Below are positions 14,020-24,062 of a stretch of 30,733 nt of DNA, piece after piece. Source of the stretch: a virus. Made by a program: the position numbers and the translations under genes. Location of the stretch: positions 1 through 30,733 of the IMG/VR virus record IMGVR_UViG_3300020404_000036. The stretch is one strand, 5' to 3'. The stretch's first letter is position 1. Every line of letters starts with the position of its first letter. Below the pieces are notes generated by a model, which saw nothing but the letters and a program-made list of their open reading frames with translations, ran no database searches and was not told the origin of the DNA.

Positions 14020-14471
14020 GTTGGGTGCGTCTGGCGACTGAGCAAGACCTTGACAGCATGTCTACCCGGTTGCGCGAAGCTGACAAAAAAGAAGTCGAGG
14101 CGTCTGGGGGCTACCAGCCAGAAGAAGCTCTCAGACTTAGTTACGAGTCATCAGACACCTGTTTTGCATTTGGAAGCCCAGAGGATGTCTGGGCAATGTT
14201 CGGAGTAACTACGATGTTTGACAATGTCGGCGCAATATGGCTGCTCGGCACAGATGCTATTGACACAAACCCGATCGCCTTTTTAAGGTGGTCTCGACGT
14301 TTTTTACCTTTCTTATTAGAGCCTTACGATATGGTATGTAATCTGGTTCATGCAGAAAATACAGTTCATATCAAATGGCTTCGTTGGCTTGGATTTTCTT
14401 TTATTAGAAAAGTAAGTCACGGACCTAAACAACTACCCTTTTACGAGTTTGCGAGGTTAAGTAATGTGTGA
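14016..14471 (+). CDS. Internal virion protein A, T7 gp13-like
   Basis: A 151-residue protein matching T7 gp13 (138 aa) in size and position. The family has an acetyltransferase-like (GNAT) outline, and here CFAFGSPEDVWAMFGVTT near residue 49 and AIWLLGTDAI near 73, then HIKWLRWLGFSFIRK near 119 follow that pattern, including the W-LGF element typical of such folds. In T7 it affects assembly of the internal core, while enzymatic activity is unproven. It starts with GTG, supported by AGGAG at 14002-14006 and by the overlap with the gp12 stop. An ATG start would require a much shorter product. Confidence 0.85.
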   Translation: MSWVRLATEQDLDSMSTRLREADKKEVEASGGYQPEEALRLSYESSDTCFAFGSPEDVWAMFGVTTMFDNVGAIWLLGTDAIDTNPIAFLRWSRRFLPFLLEPYDMVCNLVHAENTVHIKWLRWLGFSFIRKVSHGPKQLPFYEFARLSNV

Positions 14472-15195
14472 GCCTGTAAGTATTGCTTCGGGAATCGCGG
14501 CAGTCGGAGGGGCTGTAAGTTCGGGCCGAGCGGCTAGGCAAGGCGCTGAAAATGCCGCTGAAAATGCTCGTAGACAAGCCATTTACAATAATGAAAGATA
14601 CAACCAAGCAGTTGAATATCAGCAAGAGCTAGGCAAGTGGCAGGAAGAAAGGTATAATCAATTTGCTTCGTCTACTCAAAAAAGCTTGACGGGTCAGTTT
14701 GCTGCAATGCTTGAAAGGCTTGACCAACAGAGGAGGCAGTCCATGGAGCAAACGGCTGCTTACGACACTTCAAACCAACAAGGCTTGTCTCAGCTACGCG
14801 CTCAGCGAGCGGGCACTGGAGGCGGAAACTCGTTCCGTCTAGCTCAACAGCAATATGAACTAGCCATTGCTCGGCAGAAACAAACCGCATACAGAAACCT
14901 AGACGCTCAGTTTAGGCAAAGTGCGAGGGATATGCTGTCAATGCAGGCACAAGCTCAGAGCCGAGTCAACGCTGCTCTTCCGGCTCCCATGGCTCCAATT
15001 GATCCTGCACAGCCCGTGGCTCAGGTCCAATCGCCCAGTATGTTGCCTTACTTGTTTCAAGGTCTTAGCGGTGCTCTAGGTGCCGCCGCAAACTCTTACA
15101 GACTAAAAGACCCTACTCCTTCTACTTTCAACCCAACACCAAGCGTGTCGCCTCCCGGCTTTAACCCGATTGGCTCTGGCGGAGGTTTCGCATAA
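14464..15195 (+). CDS. Internal virion protein B, T7 gp14-like
   Basis: Ejection protein that in T7 leaves the head first and forms the outer-membrane part of the DNA channel. It is 243 residues (T7 gp14 is 196). It begins MCEPVSIASGIAAVGGAVSS, a short Ala/Gly-rich hydrophobic N-terminus as in gp14, followed by long Gln- and Ala-rich amphipathic helices (QAVEYQQELGKWQEER, SFRLAQQQYELAIARQ) and a Pro-rich end. No enzyme motif is seen. It is followed by the gp15- and gp16-like genes in the T7 order, and the stop and next start share TAATG. Confidence 0.9.
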   Translation: MCEPVSIASGIAAVGGAVSSGRAARQGAENAAENARRQAIYNNERYNQAVEYQQELGKWQEERYNQFASSTQKSLTGQFAAMLERLDQQRRQSMEQTAAYDTSNQQGLSQLRAQRAGTGGGNSFRLAQQQYELAIARQKQTAYRNLDAQFRQSARDMLSMQAQAQSRVNAALPAPMAPIDPAQPVAQVQSPSMLPYLFQGLSGALGAAANSYRLKDPTPSTFNPTPSVSPPGFNPIGSGGGFA

Positions 15196-18100
15196 TGGCT
15201 ACAAGACGACGGCCTAACGAGCCTACTCCGTTTACGCAGGTAGTAGCAAGACCTGTAGATACTTCTGTCACTCCTGGCTCTGCTGGAATGCCGCAAGCGC
15301 CTGTAGCGCCGATTGCGCCCACGCCAGTAAGCAATCAGGATGCGCTAGATCTTCAAAATCTGGCTTCATCCCTGGGACAGTTTTCTAGGTCTCTTGCCGA
15401 TCTAGGTACGGCCCAAAAACAGTTTGAACGAAGGGAGGATCAAGAGCAGAGGAGGTTAGAAGCTGAGCGTCAGGCTAAGCTAGACAGGGCGGATCGCCTT
15501 AGGAAAGAGGCTGAGGCTTTGAGCAGGCGCGATCGTTTAGACGCTGAGCGTGAAGCATCCCGCCTAGAAGAAGAGGCTCGAAAGTTAGGCACAAAGATTG
15601 CCAACCTTGTAGACCTCACTGGTGTTAACACAATTAGAGAGCTAAAGGGTCAGTTTGACAAGCTTCTAGACGCTGATGAGATTTCTATCGCAGAGCACCC
15701 TGGTTATGCAGAATTTTTCTCAATCGCTCTTGCAAAAAGGTTTGCAGAAAAAGATTTTTTAAGAGATCAGGATGCGCTAGACCGTCATCACCAAAAAGCG
15801 GATGACGAAACTAAGAATCCGAATTGGTTTACTAAGTGGTATTCAGGAAAAACTGAAGACACAATATCCTCTCTTCCTGATTGGATCCCCGATAAAGATG
15901 CGTTTTCGGATGCGTATCTACAGGCCAGGAATACAAAAAGCGATCGGCTGGTCGTTCTTCACAGCAGGTTTCTTAAAAAGCAGCAGCTTACTACAGAACA
16001 AACCAACCTTGAAGTCGATGTGCATGAAGCTTTGTCTTCAATGCTAGAAGATGAGAAACTTAATGCATCTGTTATCGCCGATGGGATTACATCTCTTCTC
16101 GACGTTCAGCGAAGAGATAGTCTCTCTAGCGCGTCTCAGGCTAAGCAGACTGTTGCAAACGCATTCCTTAGTTTTATCAAGACTAGAGAATCTTCGGACG
16201 AGATCGATGATTTATTAGAGGTTATAGAACTAATACAGACAGGTCCTGAAGGGACGCTTCCCAGATCGGCGTTTCTTTCTGGGGAAATCAAAGTTAAGTT
16301 CGACAACGAGATTCTGCCTGAGATCCGTAAAATTCAGGACAACTTAGATAAACAACAAGTAGCGGAAGTTTTTAACGCAAACGTTAATTTTCTTAACGGA
16401 CAATTTTTAGATAGTTTTACGCAGCAAATTCAGCAAGAAGGATTTAACGTAGAACGTCTTGTTGACGGAGGATCTCAAAAACTCAGGGAAATTCTAAATC
16501 TTAAAGGCACCCCTAGCCAAGAAGATTTAGGTATTTATCAGATCCTTAGATCTCTTAATGCTAGGGTTGAAGGCAATAGCCTTAAGATCTCATCTGGCGA
16601 AAAAACAGCAATTATTGACCTTCAAAAGATTGCTGAAGAGTCAATGAGAATCGCAGTATCTAAGGACATGGTGCTGACTTTAGCGCAGGTCAAGAAGAAT
16701 AAACTGTACGAAAATTTCTCTCCTGCGAATAAAGAACTCATTGCCCGAGCCCTGTCAATCAGGAATCTAAATGCTAACGCGAGTTCAATAAAGACAGAAG
16801 TAGAAAGACTGCTGACGGGAGATTACGGCTCTAATGTAGAAGAAGGAGTAGAGAACCTTAAAGCGGCTCTTGAGGTATATCGTGCTCTAAGGGGCAATAA
16901 AGACTCTAACCCAAATCTTGCTAAAGATGTTTTAGGGTCCGATAATCTTAGACTGTTGCAGATTGTCCTTAATCTTAACGAGCAAGATCAGGATCCAAGT
17001 CTTAAGAATATTAATACTCTTTTCGGAAAAATTAGAGATGGCTCTTTTAGCAAAGAAATAATTGACGCTAAGCTTGGCGATTCGTTTGGCGGATCTTCGT
17101 CTACAGTGCAGGACGAGATTGAAAACCAAATTTCTAAACCAGAAAATATAGCAAAGCTTAGTTCCGTTTTAGGAGCCTCTTTTGGGGGAAGAGCCCAGCC
17201 TCGTTTTCAAGTAATCCAACTTGCTAGGATCTTTTATGCTGTAGGTGGCGTGGAACCTAAAGAAGCCGTCAACATGGCGATGGCAGCTCTTCAAGAAGAC
17301 TTAGTTGAAGTTGAAGGTTCGTTCTTTCCCGCAGAACTGCTTACCCGAACTACTTCTACTGGCGACTCGCCTTTAATGCAGAAGAATCCTAATTGGATTC
17401 CTCCTACGACAGAAGAAAAACAAGCTAGAAAGGAACAACAGAAAAAAAGAAAAGAGCACGAAGAAAACCTAAAGAACTACTATGAAATTTTGAGCAAATC
17501 GGCAGGTGTCAGGGTGTCGTTCCAGCAATTTACTCCTCCTGAACCTGCTTCTTACGGAGAGCGTCTAAGTGAGCTACAAGACAAACTCCGACGTGGTGAA
17601 GTAGATGCTTCTTATTTGGAGCCGTTCCTGACTGACGGAAAGGGAAATTTTGTAAGCCCAAATATTAGGAGAACTGACGGACTCCTTCCTGATTCTAGCG
17701 AAGCAAAGTTTTTCGATAAACAGAACGAATATCTTGATCGAGTAGAAAATTTAACAAAATCAGGAAACTACAAAGACGGCGTCGAGCAGAAGAGGCTGTT
17801 AATGTATCTTCACAAACTTTCTCTTGGTTCAAAGACTAAAACAGTCAGGACAACAGACGCATTTGGATTCCGAACTGGATCTAAGACAGTTCCTGTAGAC
17901 ACAATCCCTCCCAATGCTTGGCGTGAGTTAGGGTTTGAAGACCCGTCAGGGATGCGTTTCAAGCGTCATATGCAAGCCCTAGAAAAGGCGGGACTCATCG
18001 AAACAAACAAGGTCAATGAGTTTAAGCTTCCTAGACTTTTGGGCGATCCTACTAAAAAGCGTTATGTAGTAGATTACCAAGCTGTCACCCCTGCTAAGCT

Positions 18101-18731
18101 AGGAAAGTTTGAAGCAAAGCTTACTAAAGAGTTTCTTGACTACTCTTCAAAACTTTTTAATGCAGAAAACAAACTCCGTGTTAGCGAGGGTTTGCAGCCT
18201 CTTCCTATGAATGAACTTAGTCGAAGAATAGGATCCGGTCGGGCTACAAAAGTTCCTGATAACCCCTTCCCCGTGTATGAGTCTACTGTTGACTTTGAAG
18301 TAGATGTATTGAGGCAAGATCCGGGTAACTTTAGCGGTGTTGAACTTCTTCGCAAAGCTACTAAAGCAGTTAGAATGGGAACTGCTATTGTAGGAGAGAA
18401 AGGCGTTGCTTCTGATATTTACCAAGAAATTTTAAACAACGCAAACGCAAATCAAAGAGACAGTTTTGTTATTGTCCCAGTTCCTGGGCTAATCGAGGGT
18501 GGGACAAAATCTGCAATGAATCGCTTTGTTGTAAAGGTAAAGCGTTTTAACTCATCGGTTTTAAGTATTGTAGACCGTGACAACACCAACGACCATACTT
18601 ATTCAACTGAGGAGATAGTCGCTCTTGCCCGTGCGTTTGAAAATACTCCTAAAGACAAAAGAGTAAGGTCTGAGTTTTCATTTAAAGGATCTGGCTACGG
18701 CGACAGATTTGAAGCCAGCATGGGACAATAG
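15195..18731 (+). CDS. Internal virion protein C, T7 gp15-like (enlarged)
   Basis: Large ejection protein assigned by position between gp14 and gp16 and by its helical, charged composition. In T7 it forms part of the periplasmic tube. Here it has 1178 residues against 747 in T7. The N-terminus is Pro-rich, then a long Arg/Glu/Lys coiled coil spans about residues 70-135 (EDQEQRRLEAERQAKLDRAD). The middle holds many LNAR/NLN-type helical repeats and I see no hydrolase motif. A second charged stretch (KQARKEQQKKRKEHEENLK) lies near residue 740. The coding DNA is notably AT-rich (19 of 60 G/C at 16381-16440). Function follows from context, since sequence alone is not diagnostic. Confidence 0.8.
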   Translation: MATRRRPNEPTPFTQVVARPVDTSVTPGSAGMPQAPVAPIAPTPVSNQDALDLQNLASSLGQFSRSLADLGTAQKQFERREDQEQRRLEAERQAKLDRADRLRKEAEALSRRDRLDAEREASRLEEEARKLGTKIANLVDLTGVNTIRELKGQFDKLLDADEISIAEHPGYAEFFSIALAKRFAEKDFLRDQDALDRHHQKADDETKNPNWFTKWYSGKTEDTISSLPDWIPDKDAFSDAYLQARNTKSDRLVVLHSRFLKKQQLTTEQTNLEVDVHEALSSMLEDEKLNASVIADGITSLLDVQRRDSLSSASQAKQTVANAFLSFIKTRESSDEIDDLLEVIELIQTGPEGTLPRSAFLSGEIKVKFDNEILPEIRKIQDNLDKQQVAEVFNANVNFLNGQFLDSFTQQIQQEGFNVERLVDGGSQKLREILNLKGTPSQEDLGIYQILRSLNARVEGNSLKISSGEKTAIIDLQKIAEESMRIAVSKDMVLTLAQVKKNKLYENFSPANKELIARALSIRNLNANASSIKTEVERLLTGDYGSNVEEGVENLKAALEVYRALRGNKDSNPNLAKDVLGSDNLRLLQIVLNLNEQDQDPSLKNINTLFGKIRDGSFSKEIIDAKLGDSFGGSSSTVQDEIENQISKPENIAKLSSVLGASFGGRAQPRFQVIQLARIFYAVGGVEPKEAVNMAMAALQEDLVEVEGSFFPAELLTRTTSTGDSPLMQKNPNWIPPTTEEKQARKEQQKKRKEHEENLKNYYEILSKSAGVRVSFQQFTPPEPASYGERLSELQDKLRRGEVDASYLEPFLTDGKGNFVSPNIRRTDGLLPDSSEAKFFDKQNEYLDRVENLTKSGNYKDGVEQKRLLMYLHKLSLGSKTKTVRTTDAFGFRTGSKTVPVDTIPPNAWRELGFEDPSGMRFKRHMQALEKAGLIETNKVNEFKLPRLLGDPTKKRYVVDYQAVTPAKLGKFEAKLTKEFLDYSSKLFNAENKLRVSEGLQPLPMNELSRRIGSGRATKVPDNPFPVYESTVDFEVDVLRQDPGNFSGVELLRKATKAVRMGTAIVGEKGVASDIYQEILNNANANQRDSFVIVPVPGLIEGGTKSAMNRFVVKVKRFNSSVLSIVDRDNTNDHTYSTEEIVALARAFENTPKDKRVRSEFSFKGSGYGDRFEASMGQ

Positions 18732-18747
18732 GAAAAGAGGTTTTTAA

Positions 18748-21700
18748 ATGAGTTCATTTAGCCTTCCCGGTTCTGAGCCTATTTCTGAACAAGAAAAATG
18801 GCAAGACGCTTTGCGGCTGTCTCTTAGAAACGTAGATTTTGCTCCCAAACCTTTTGAGCAAGTCAATGTCCGAGAGGCAGAAAACGAAATTAGATATGCG
18901 GTAGATGAGAATATAGGGTTTTTCGGAAAATTCTATAATGCCTTAGCTGAAGAAACAGTTACCGGCCAGCTTATCAGTGATCTGGGAGATCCGTCGTTCC
19001 CCGACACTAACTACTACCCCAGTGATGAGGATAAAGGAAAGTTTGGCAAGGGACTTGATCCTGAAGTTGTCAATCGAATTGCGAATGAAACGAACTCTCT
19101 TGAAGAGTTTCTGTATGAATTAGACAACGCTCGATTGACTCAGAAACGCCGTGAAGAGCTTTACTCAGGAGGAGCCAGTGGGTTTGCTACTGGGTTAGCA
19201 CTAACTATGGTTGCTTCTGGAGGAGAAGCTGCTGTGCTTGCAGCGCTGATTAGTGCGGCTACGGCAGGAGCCGGAGCACCCTCTGCCGTCGCTTCAACAA
19301 CAACGAATCTCGCAAACACGGCAGCACGGGCTACTAGAGCCAGGGCTATTCTCAAGGCTGCTGGGTCTTCGCTAGCTCTTGACGTTCCTCTAGAAGGTAT
19401 TCGTTATGCGACCGACAAGACGATGACTACTACTGATCTTTTGATTGGTTTAGGAGCGTCCGTGACAATGGGAGCAGGCTTCGGGGCTCTCTTTCCAGAG
19501 TCGTTTGTCGGCCCGTTAAGAGAACTTGTAGATACAGCTAAAATTCAGCAAGCTGCCGACGCTGCTGCAAAAGCTGGCGACACAGCTACGGCTGATGCTC
19601 TAAATAATCTCGTTAAGTCTAGAATTCGTGTTCGACGCTTTGTGGGAGACGACCCCACTGAAGAGGTTATGGAGATGGATCTAGCTACGCTCCGAAAAGA
19701 AGCAAAGAAGTATGGGATTGACATCAGTGAACGATTCTTCGAGACAACTACTGTTGTTGATCCTGTTACAGGAAAATCTGTAGAAGCCGTAGTCAGAAGG
19801 GTCCCTAATCGGGTTAAGGATATTGAGGAAGCTCTGACTCAGCAGGACGAGCCTATTAAATACTCTCTGAAAAGGATGTCGAATCCTGAAGCTACCCCCC
19901 GAGCTAGAGAGACAAAGCCTGTTCCCCAAGACATGCAAGTTCCCGGCCTCTACGAAAGAAGGGTCAGAGGCAAGGCTAAGAAGGAAGCAGATGAAGAACT
20001 GACTAAGCTGGCTAAGCAGCTAGACGACGATGAGCCGCCTCTAGAAGTAGATACCGCGGGCCTCCGAACCGACGGTGTCAAGAAGTTGCTTGAAGGAGAT
20101 TCTGAAGCTGACTTTGATCAGGTCAAAATTCTCAACGTCATGCGGCGAGTTGAAAAAGACCCAGAAGTCGTTGTTGAAGTCATTGACGAGCTTAAAAGAA
20201 CCGGAAATGACCCCTTCCTACCTCTTAAACAAGAAAGAATCAGCAACGACCGCGAAATACGACTAGAGCTTCTTTCTGAGTATTACGAAGAGGCAAAAAA
20301 GCTTGTTGGAAAGCGTAGAGACTACAGGGCTCGAAGAAAAGCTCTGGTTGGGGACGAAGCTAAAAAGCAGCTAGAAAAAGAATATACAGAAAAGCTGGCT
20401 AAAGCTCGAAGCAAAGCTGATAAAGAAATGCTTCGGAGAGATTATAATCGCAGGATTAAGGCAGCAGAAAAGATCCAAGCTGATTTAGATCGGGCTTTTG
20501 GAAAGGGAGTTAACTTGTCGTCTCCAGCAAGCGGCGTCCCGCTTCCAGGCCCAAAGGGATCTTCTGGAGCGACCACTGCTGGACCGAATCTTGTTCCAAG
20601 GCAAACAAGGCCCATTAAGTATACTAAGGTTTCAAAGACTAGATTTGTTGATGAACAAAAACTTCGAGATCTTGTAATCGCAAGAAAGATGCTCGAAAGA
20701 ATTGGGCGTCAAACCAAAGCCAACAAAGCAGTAAAAGCCCAGGTAGAAAGAAAGTGGGCTCAACTCGGTCGTCAAAACAATGGCGACGCAGCACGGCGAC
20801 GTTACGCCAGGGTTCTTGGGGTCAGCCCTAAGATTATTGCTGGACCTGCCGACATTCTCAAAAGAGCTACTATTTCCGCAGCAATAAAAGCTGCCAAAAG
20901 GGGCTACGCTGTTATCGGAGAAGTGGGCAAGCCCAAGGGTATAAAATTCTCTACGGGACTTGTTCTTAAGGGTGTTCGGTATGGGCTGGCAGGCAATGCC
21001 GAGCAAATGCTATGGAAGCTCGCAACTACAAAGGGTAAAAACGCAAAAGAAGTTAGAACTAAAATTATTTCTTACTTGAAAGAACGCGGGGTCGAAAATC
21101 CAGAAAAGTTGTCCAAGGACTTTGCTAAAAAGGTCAAGGACGATATCAATAAACTTCCTGAGTCTAAGAGAAGTACTTACGTTGCAGATCTTTCCGAAAT
21201 GGAACTAGAGTCTGCTCGGCGTGTTCGTAAAGACGGAAGCGTTTTTGTTCCTAACAGGGGAGACTCACTGTTTGGCGAACGGCGTAATATTGATTTCAAA
21301 GTTGATGCCGATCTTCTAGGAGAAAAACCTAGCCTTAAGTCTGGGAGCCCAGAAGAAACTGAATACAAGGGATCGAATTTAAAGAAAGACGATCCTGATA
21401 TTGACCCCGACGATGTTGACGATCTTACGCAGAAAAACCCTGAGGATGTAGAAGAGTCTATTGTAACTGACGACAAGAACAATCCAGTTGCAGTAGGCGA
21501 CAGCGACGATGCAGAAGCCGTAGACATCTTTATGAGAACCCCTCAAAAGTATGACACTCCTGCTAGGGGAGGGACGCTTGCTGCAAACGGTGACCGGGGT
21601 AGCGGTTTCCGAGATTGGATTGCAAGGAAGGTAGACCGAATGGGAAAGGTTCCAGGTCTAAGCCTTATTCCTTATGTTGGCAATTTCTTCTTTAATGCCT

Positions 21701-24060
21701 TTACTCCTGTTGTCTACAGATTCTTAAACAGCGCATCTGACAAAGTCAGGTTAGCAGCAGCTATTTTCTTTGACGACCCTAGAGGACACGGTCAGTCAAG
21801 CGTCATGGCAATTGCTAGACTTAACTTTGAACGTGTCACGCAAGAACTTAGTCAAAAGCTGGCAGTAGCAGGAGAAGCAGCAAGAAAGCAAGGCAGAAAA
21901 CTTTTAGACCGCGACCTAATTAGAATGGTCCGCAGCGGAAAAGACTTTGACGGTCCTGAAGGTATTGCGGTTGCGGCTCTAAGAGATTTCTTTAAGAAAC
22001 TTAAAAAGTTCGCCGCAGATGAGGGACTCCCTGTAGATGAGATTCCTGACGATCCTTCTTACTTTGCTCGATCTTGGAACCCGGCAAAGTTCCGGGCTAA
22101 AGTAGAGCAGTTAGGAGGCGGTAAAAAAGGCCGGGATAAGATTACTAATTTCTTAGCCGAGGCTATTAAAAGAAAAAACGAAAAGCTTACCGAAAAACAG
22201 GCCATTGCTGTATCTAAAAGAATTGTTGAATACCTCAACAACCCAGAAGCAAAAAGGCATTTAAATAACTCTGTAACTACTCTAGACAAACTAAAGACTC
22301 AGTTAGTCGAAGAGCTAGGAGATATTCAAGATGACGCGCTTTCTGAAGCAGGCGGTATTGTTGGTCTGGCTGACGATCTAATCAACATTATCGGGCGAAA
22401 CCATACCGACTCACCCAACCTGTCTTTCGGTCGCAGACGAATCAAACTAGACGAACTGTTTGAGCAGACTATTGATGGGGTGCAGGTCAACCTTGACGAC
22501 TTGCTGGATATGGACATTAGTCTGCTAACTCGTCGATATGCACACCAGTCAATCGGCGCTGTTGCTGCTAGAAAGGGCATTGCTCAATTGTTTGACGGGG
22601 ATGCCAGTAAAACAATTGTTGACGTAAAAGCCCTTATCCGCGAGTCAGCCCAAGATGCCGGAGACTCGGATTCAGAAATTGCAATGTTTGAGAGAATGCT
22701 GGAGGTGGGATACAAAACGATCACCGGACAGCAAGTCTACAACAAAACAGTAATGAAGATTGCCCAGGCAAACAACATGTTTGCTCAAGCTACTCTAGGA
22801 ATGACAATGGGCTTTGCTCAGATTCCTGAAATTGCAAACATTGTTTTCCGATCAGGTTTCCGGGCTGCGTGGCAGCAGCTTAACCTCAGAGATGTTGTTT
22901 CAACTTTCGGAATGGGTTTCAAAAGAAACCGACTAAGAAGTGAAGTTGACGAGCTTTCAGCATGTCTTGAGGCATTTACTGGCATTGGTGGTGACTTCAG
23001 TCGAGGGGACCACTTCATGCGCCGAATGGATGACATCGGTTTTGATGACACGGAATTTGTAAACACTAAAATTGGAAAGGTTTTAGATGCAGGTCGATTA
23101 GTTTCCGTGCTCAACCCTCTCGGCGTCATGCCGATGGATACCATGATGCGTCGGTGGGCTTCCCGAGCTTCTTTCCAGCATTTCATGAATACGGCCTACA
23201 GTGTCGGAAAGGATGGTCGGATTGCTCTAAAGAAAAGCTGGTGGAGAAACTCCAAAGAGCGTTTCGCTCAACTAGGGATGAACGAAGATGACGTCAATCG
23301 GATTGCTAAAATCCTAAAGAACACTGATTATGTAAAATACGAACGTGGAATGTTCGGCAGCTACATCGTTAAAAGCTTTGACTTTTCCAAGGTAGATGAT
23401 CAAGGAATAGTAGACAAGTTTGTCATGGCTCTGCGTCGCAGCACAGACAGCATGGTCCAACGACAAACATTTTCTGAGATGCCTGCCTGGATGAACACCG
23501 AAGTAGGCAAGCTGTTCAGTCAATTCCGTGTCTTTGCTATTGTCGCCAAATCAAAACAGTTAGCGGCTGGTCTAGCACGCGGCGATGCCTACGAACTAGG
23601 TAACGTTGTTGGGGGAGCCGGTCTAGCTACACTAGGGTATTTAATGCAGACCTACTACAGATCTTTGGGACAAGAAGATCCAGAAGAATACTGGAACGAA
23701 AAGACAGGCGACACCGATAAACTTATTCGCTCTGCTATTATGCGAAGCGGGTATTCTACTATTTTCCCTGCTTTAATTGACTTAGCCGCTAAACAAACAA
23801 CCGGAGAAGGTGTCTTTGACTCATCAGGAAGAACAACAGGTCAAGCAGTAGATTTCTTTGAAGGGGCTACTATTGCTAGCAACTACAACAAAATTAAAGA
23901 TGTTCTTAACGCAACTATGGGAGCCGTCTTTAGAGATAAAGAACTTACCCAAAGAGACTGGCAGCACCTTCAAGGTCTAGTCTGGTTAGCAAAAATTCCG
24001 GCTCTTGATCAGCTAATTAACAAACAACTTATTTCTAACGCTCCCGAATCTAACCGATAA
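18748..24060 (+). CDS. Internal virion protein D, T7 gp16-like (enlarged, no visible transglycosylase)
   Basis: Giant ejection protein of 1770 residues (T7 gp16 is 1318), expected to cross the cytoplasmic membrane and pull in the first DNA. Ala/Gly-rich hydrophobic segments lie near residues 139-180 and 226-245, and another near 1621-1638 (GGAGLATLGYLMQTYY). A very charged Lys/Glu/Arg coiled-coil and linker region spans about 380-950. The C-terminal half has gp16-like parts: NNMFAQATLGMTMGFAQIPE near 1344, LGVMPMDTMMRRWASRASFQ near 1458 and LFSQFRVFAIVAKSKQLAAG near 1590. The N-terminal lytic transglycosylase domain of T7 gp16 is not recognisable. A ribosome site AAAAGAGG precedes the ATG after a 16-base gap. 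Confidence 0.9.
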   Translation: MSSFSLPGSEPISEQEKWQDALRLSLRNVDFAPKPFEQVNVREAENEIRYAVDENIGFFGKFYNALAEETVTGQLISDLGDPSFPDTNYYPSDEDKGKFGKGLDPEVVNRIANETNSLEEFLYELDNARLTQKRREELYSGGASGFATGLALTMVASGGEAAVLAALISAATAGAGAPSAVASTTTNLANTAARATRARAILKAAGSSLALDVPLEGIRYATDKTMTTTDLLIGLGASVTMGAGFGALFPESFVGPLRELVDTAKIQQAADAAAKAGDTATADALNNLVKSRIRVRRFVGDDPTEEVMEMDLATLRKEAKKYGIDISERFFETTTVVDPVTGKSVEAVVRRVPNRVKDIEEALTQQDEPIKYSLKRMSNPEATPRARETKPVPQDMQVPGLYERRVRGKAKKEADEELTKLAKQLDDDEPPLEVDTAGLRTDGVKKLLEGDSEADFDQVKILNVMRRVEKDPEVVVEVIDELKRTGNDPFLPLKQERISNDREIRLELLSEYYEEAKKLVGKRRDYRARRKALVGDEAKKQLEKEYTEKLAKARSKADKEMLRRDYNRRIKAAEKIQADLDRAFGKGVNLSSPASGVPLPGPKGSSGATTAGPNLVPRQTRPIKYTKVSKTRFVDEQKLRDLVIARKMLERIGRQTKANKAVKAQVERKWAQLGRQNNGDAARRRYARVLGVSPKIIAGPADILKRATISAAIKAAKRGYAVIGEVGKPKGIKFSTGLVLKGVRYGLAGNAEQMLWKLATTKGKNAKEVRTKIISYLKERGVENPEKLSKDFAKKVKDDINKLPESKRSTYVADLSEMELESARRVRKDGSVFVPNRGDSLFGERRNIDFKVDADLLGEKPSLKSGSPEETEYKGSNLKKDDPDIDPDDVDDLTQKNPEDVEESIVTDDKNNPVAVGDSDDAEAVDIFMRTPQKYDTPARGGTLAANGDRGSGFRDWIARKVDRMGKVPGLSLIPYVGNFFFNAFTPVVYRFLNSASDKVRLAAAIFFDDPRGHGQSSVMAIARLNFERVTQELSQKLAVAGEAARKQGRKLLDRDLIRMVRSGKDFDGPEGIAVAALRDFFKKLKKFAADEGLPVDEIPDDPSYFARSWNPAKFRAKVEQLGGGKKGRDKITNFLAEAIKRKNEKLTEKQAIAVSKRIVEYLNNPEAKRHLNNSVTTLDKLKTQLVEELGDIQDDALSEAGGIVGLADDLINIIGRNHTDSPNLSFGRRRIKLDELFEQTIDGVQVNLDDLLDMDISLLTRRYAHQSIGAVAARKGIAQLFDGDASKTIVDVKALIRESAQDAGDSDSEIAMFERMLEVGYKTITGQQVYNKTVMKIAQANNMFAQATLGMTMGFAQIPEIANIVFRSGFRAAWQQLNLRDVVSTFGMGFKRNRLRSEVDELSACLEAFTGIGGDFSRGDHFMRRMDDIGFDDTEFVNTKIGKVLDAGRLVSVLNPLGVMPMDTMMRRWASRASFQHFMNTAYSVGKDGRIALKKSWWRNSKERFAQLGMNEDDVNRIAKILKNTDYVKYERGMFGSYIVKSFDFSKVDDQGIVDKFVMALRRSTDSMVQRQTFSEMPAWMNTEVGKLFSQFRVFAIVAKSKQLAAGLARGDAYELGNVVGGAGLATLGYLMQTYYRSLGQEDPEEYWNEKTGDTDKLIRSAIMRSGYSTIFPALIDLAAKQTTGEGVFDSSGRTTGQAVDFFEGATIASNYNKIKDVLNATMGAVFRDKELTQRDWQHLQGLVWLAKIPALDQLINKQLISNAPESNR

Positions 24061-24062
24061 CT

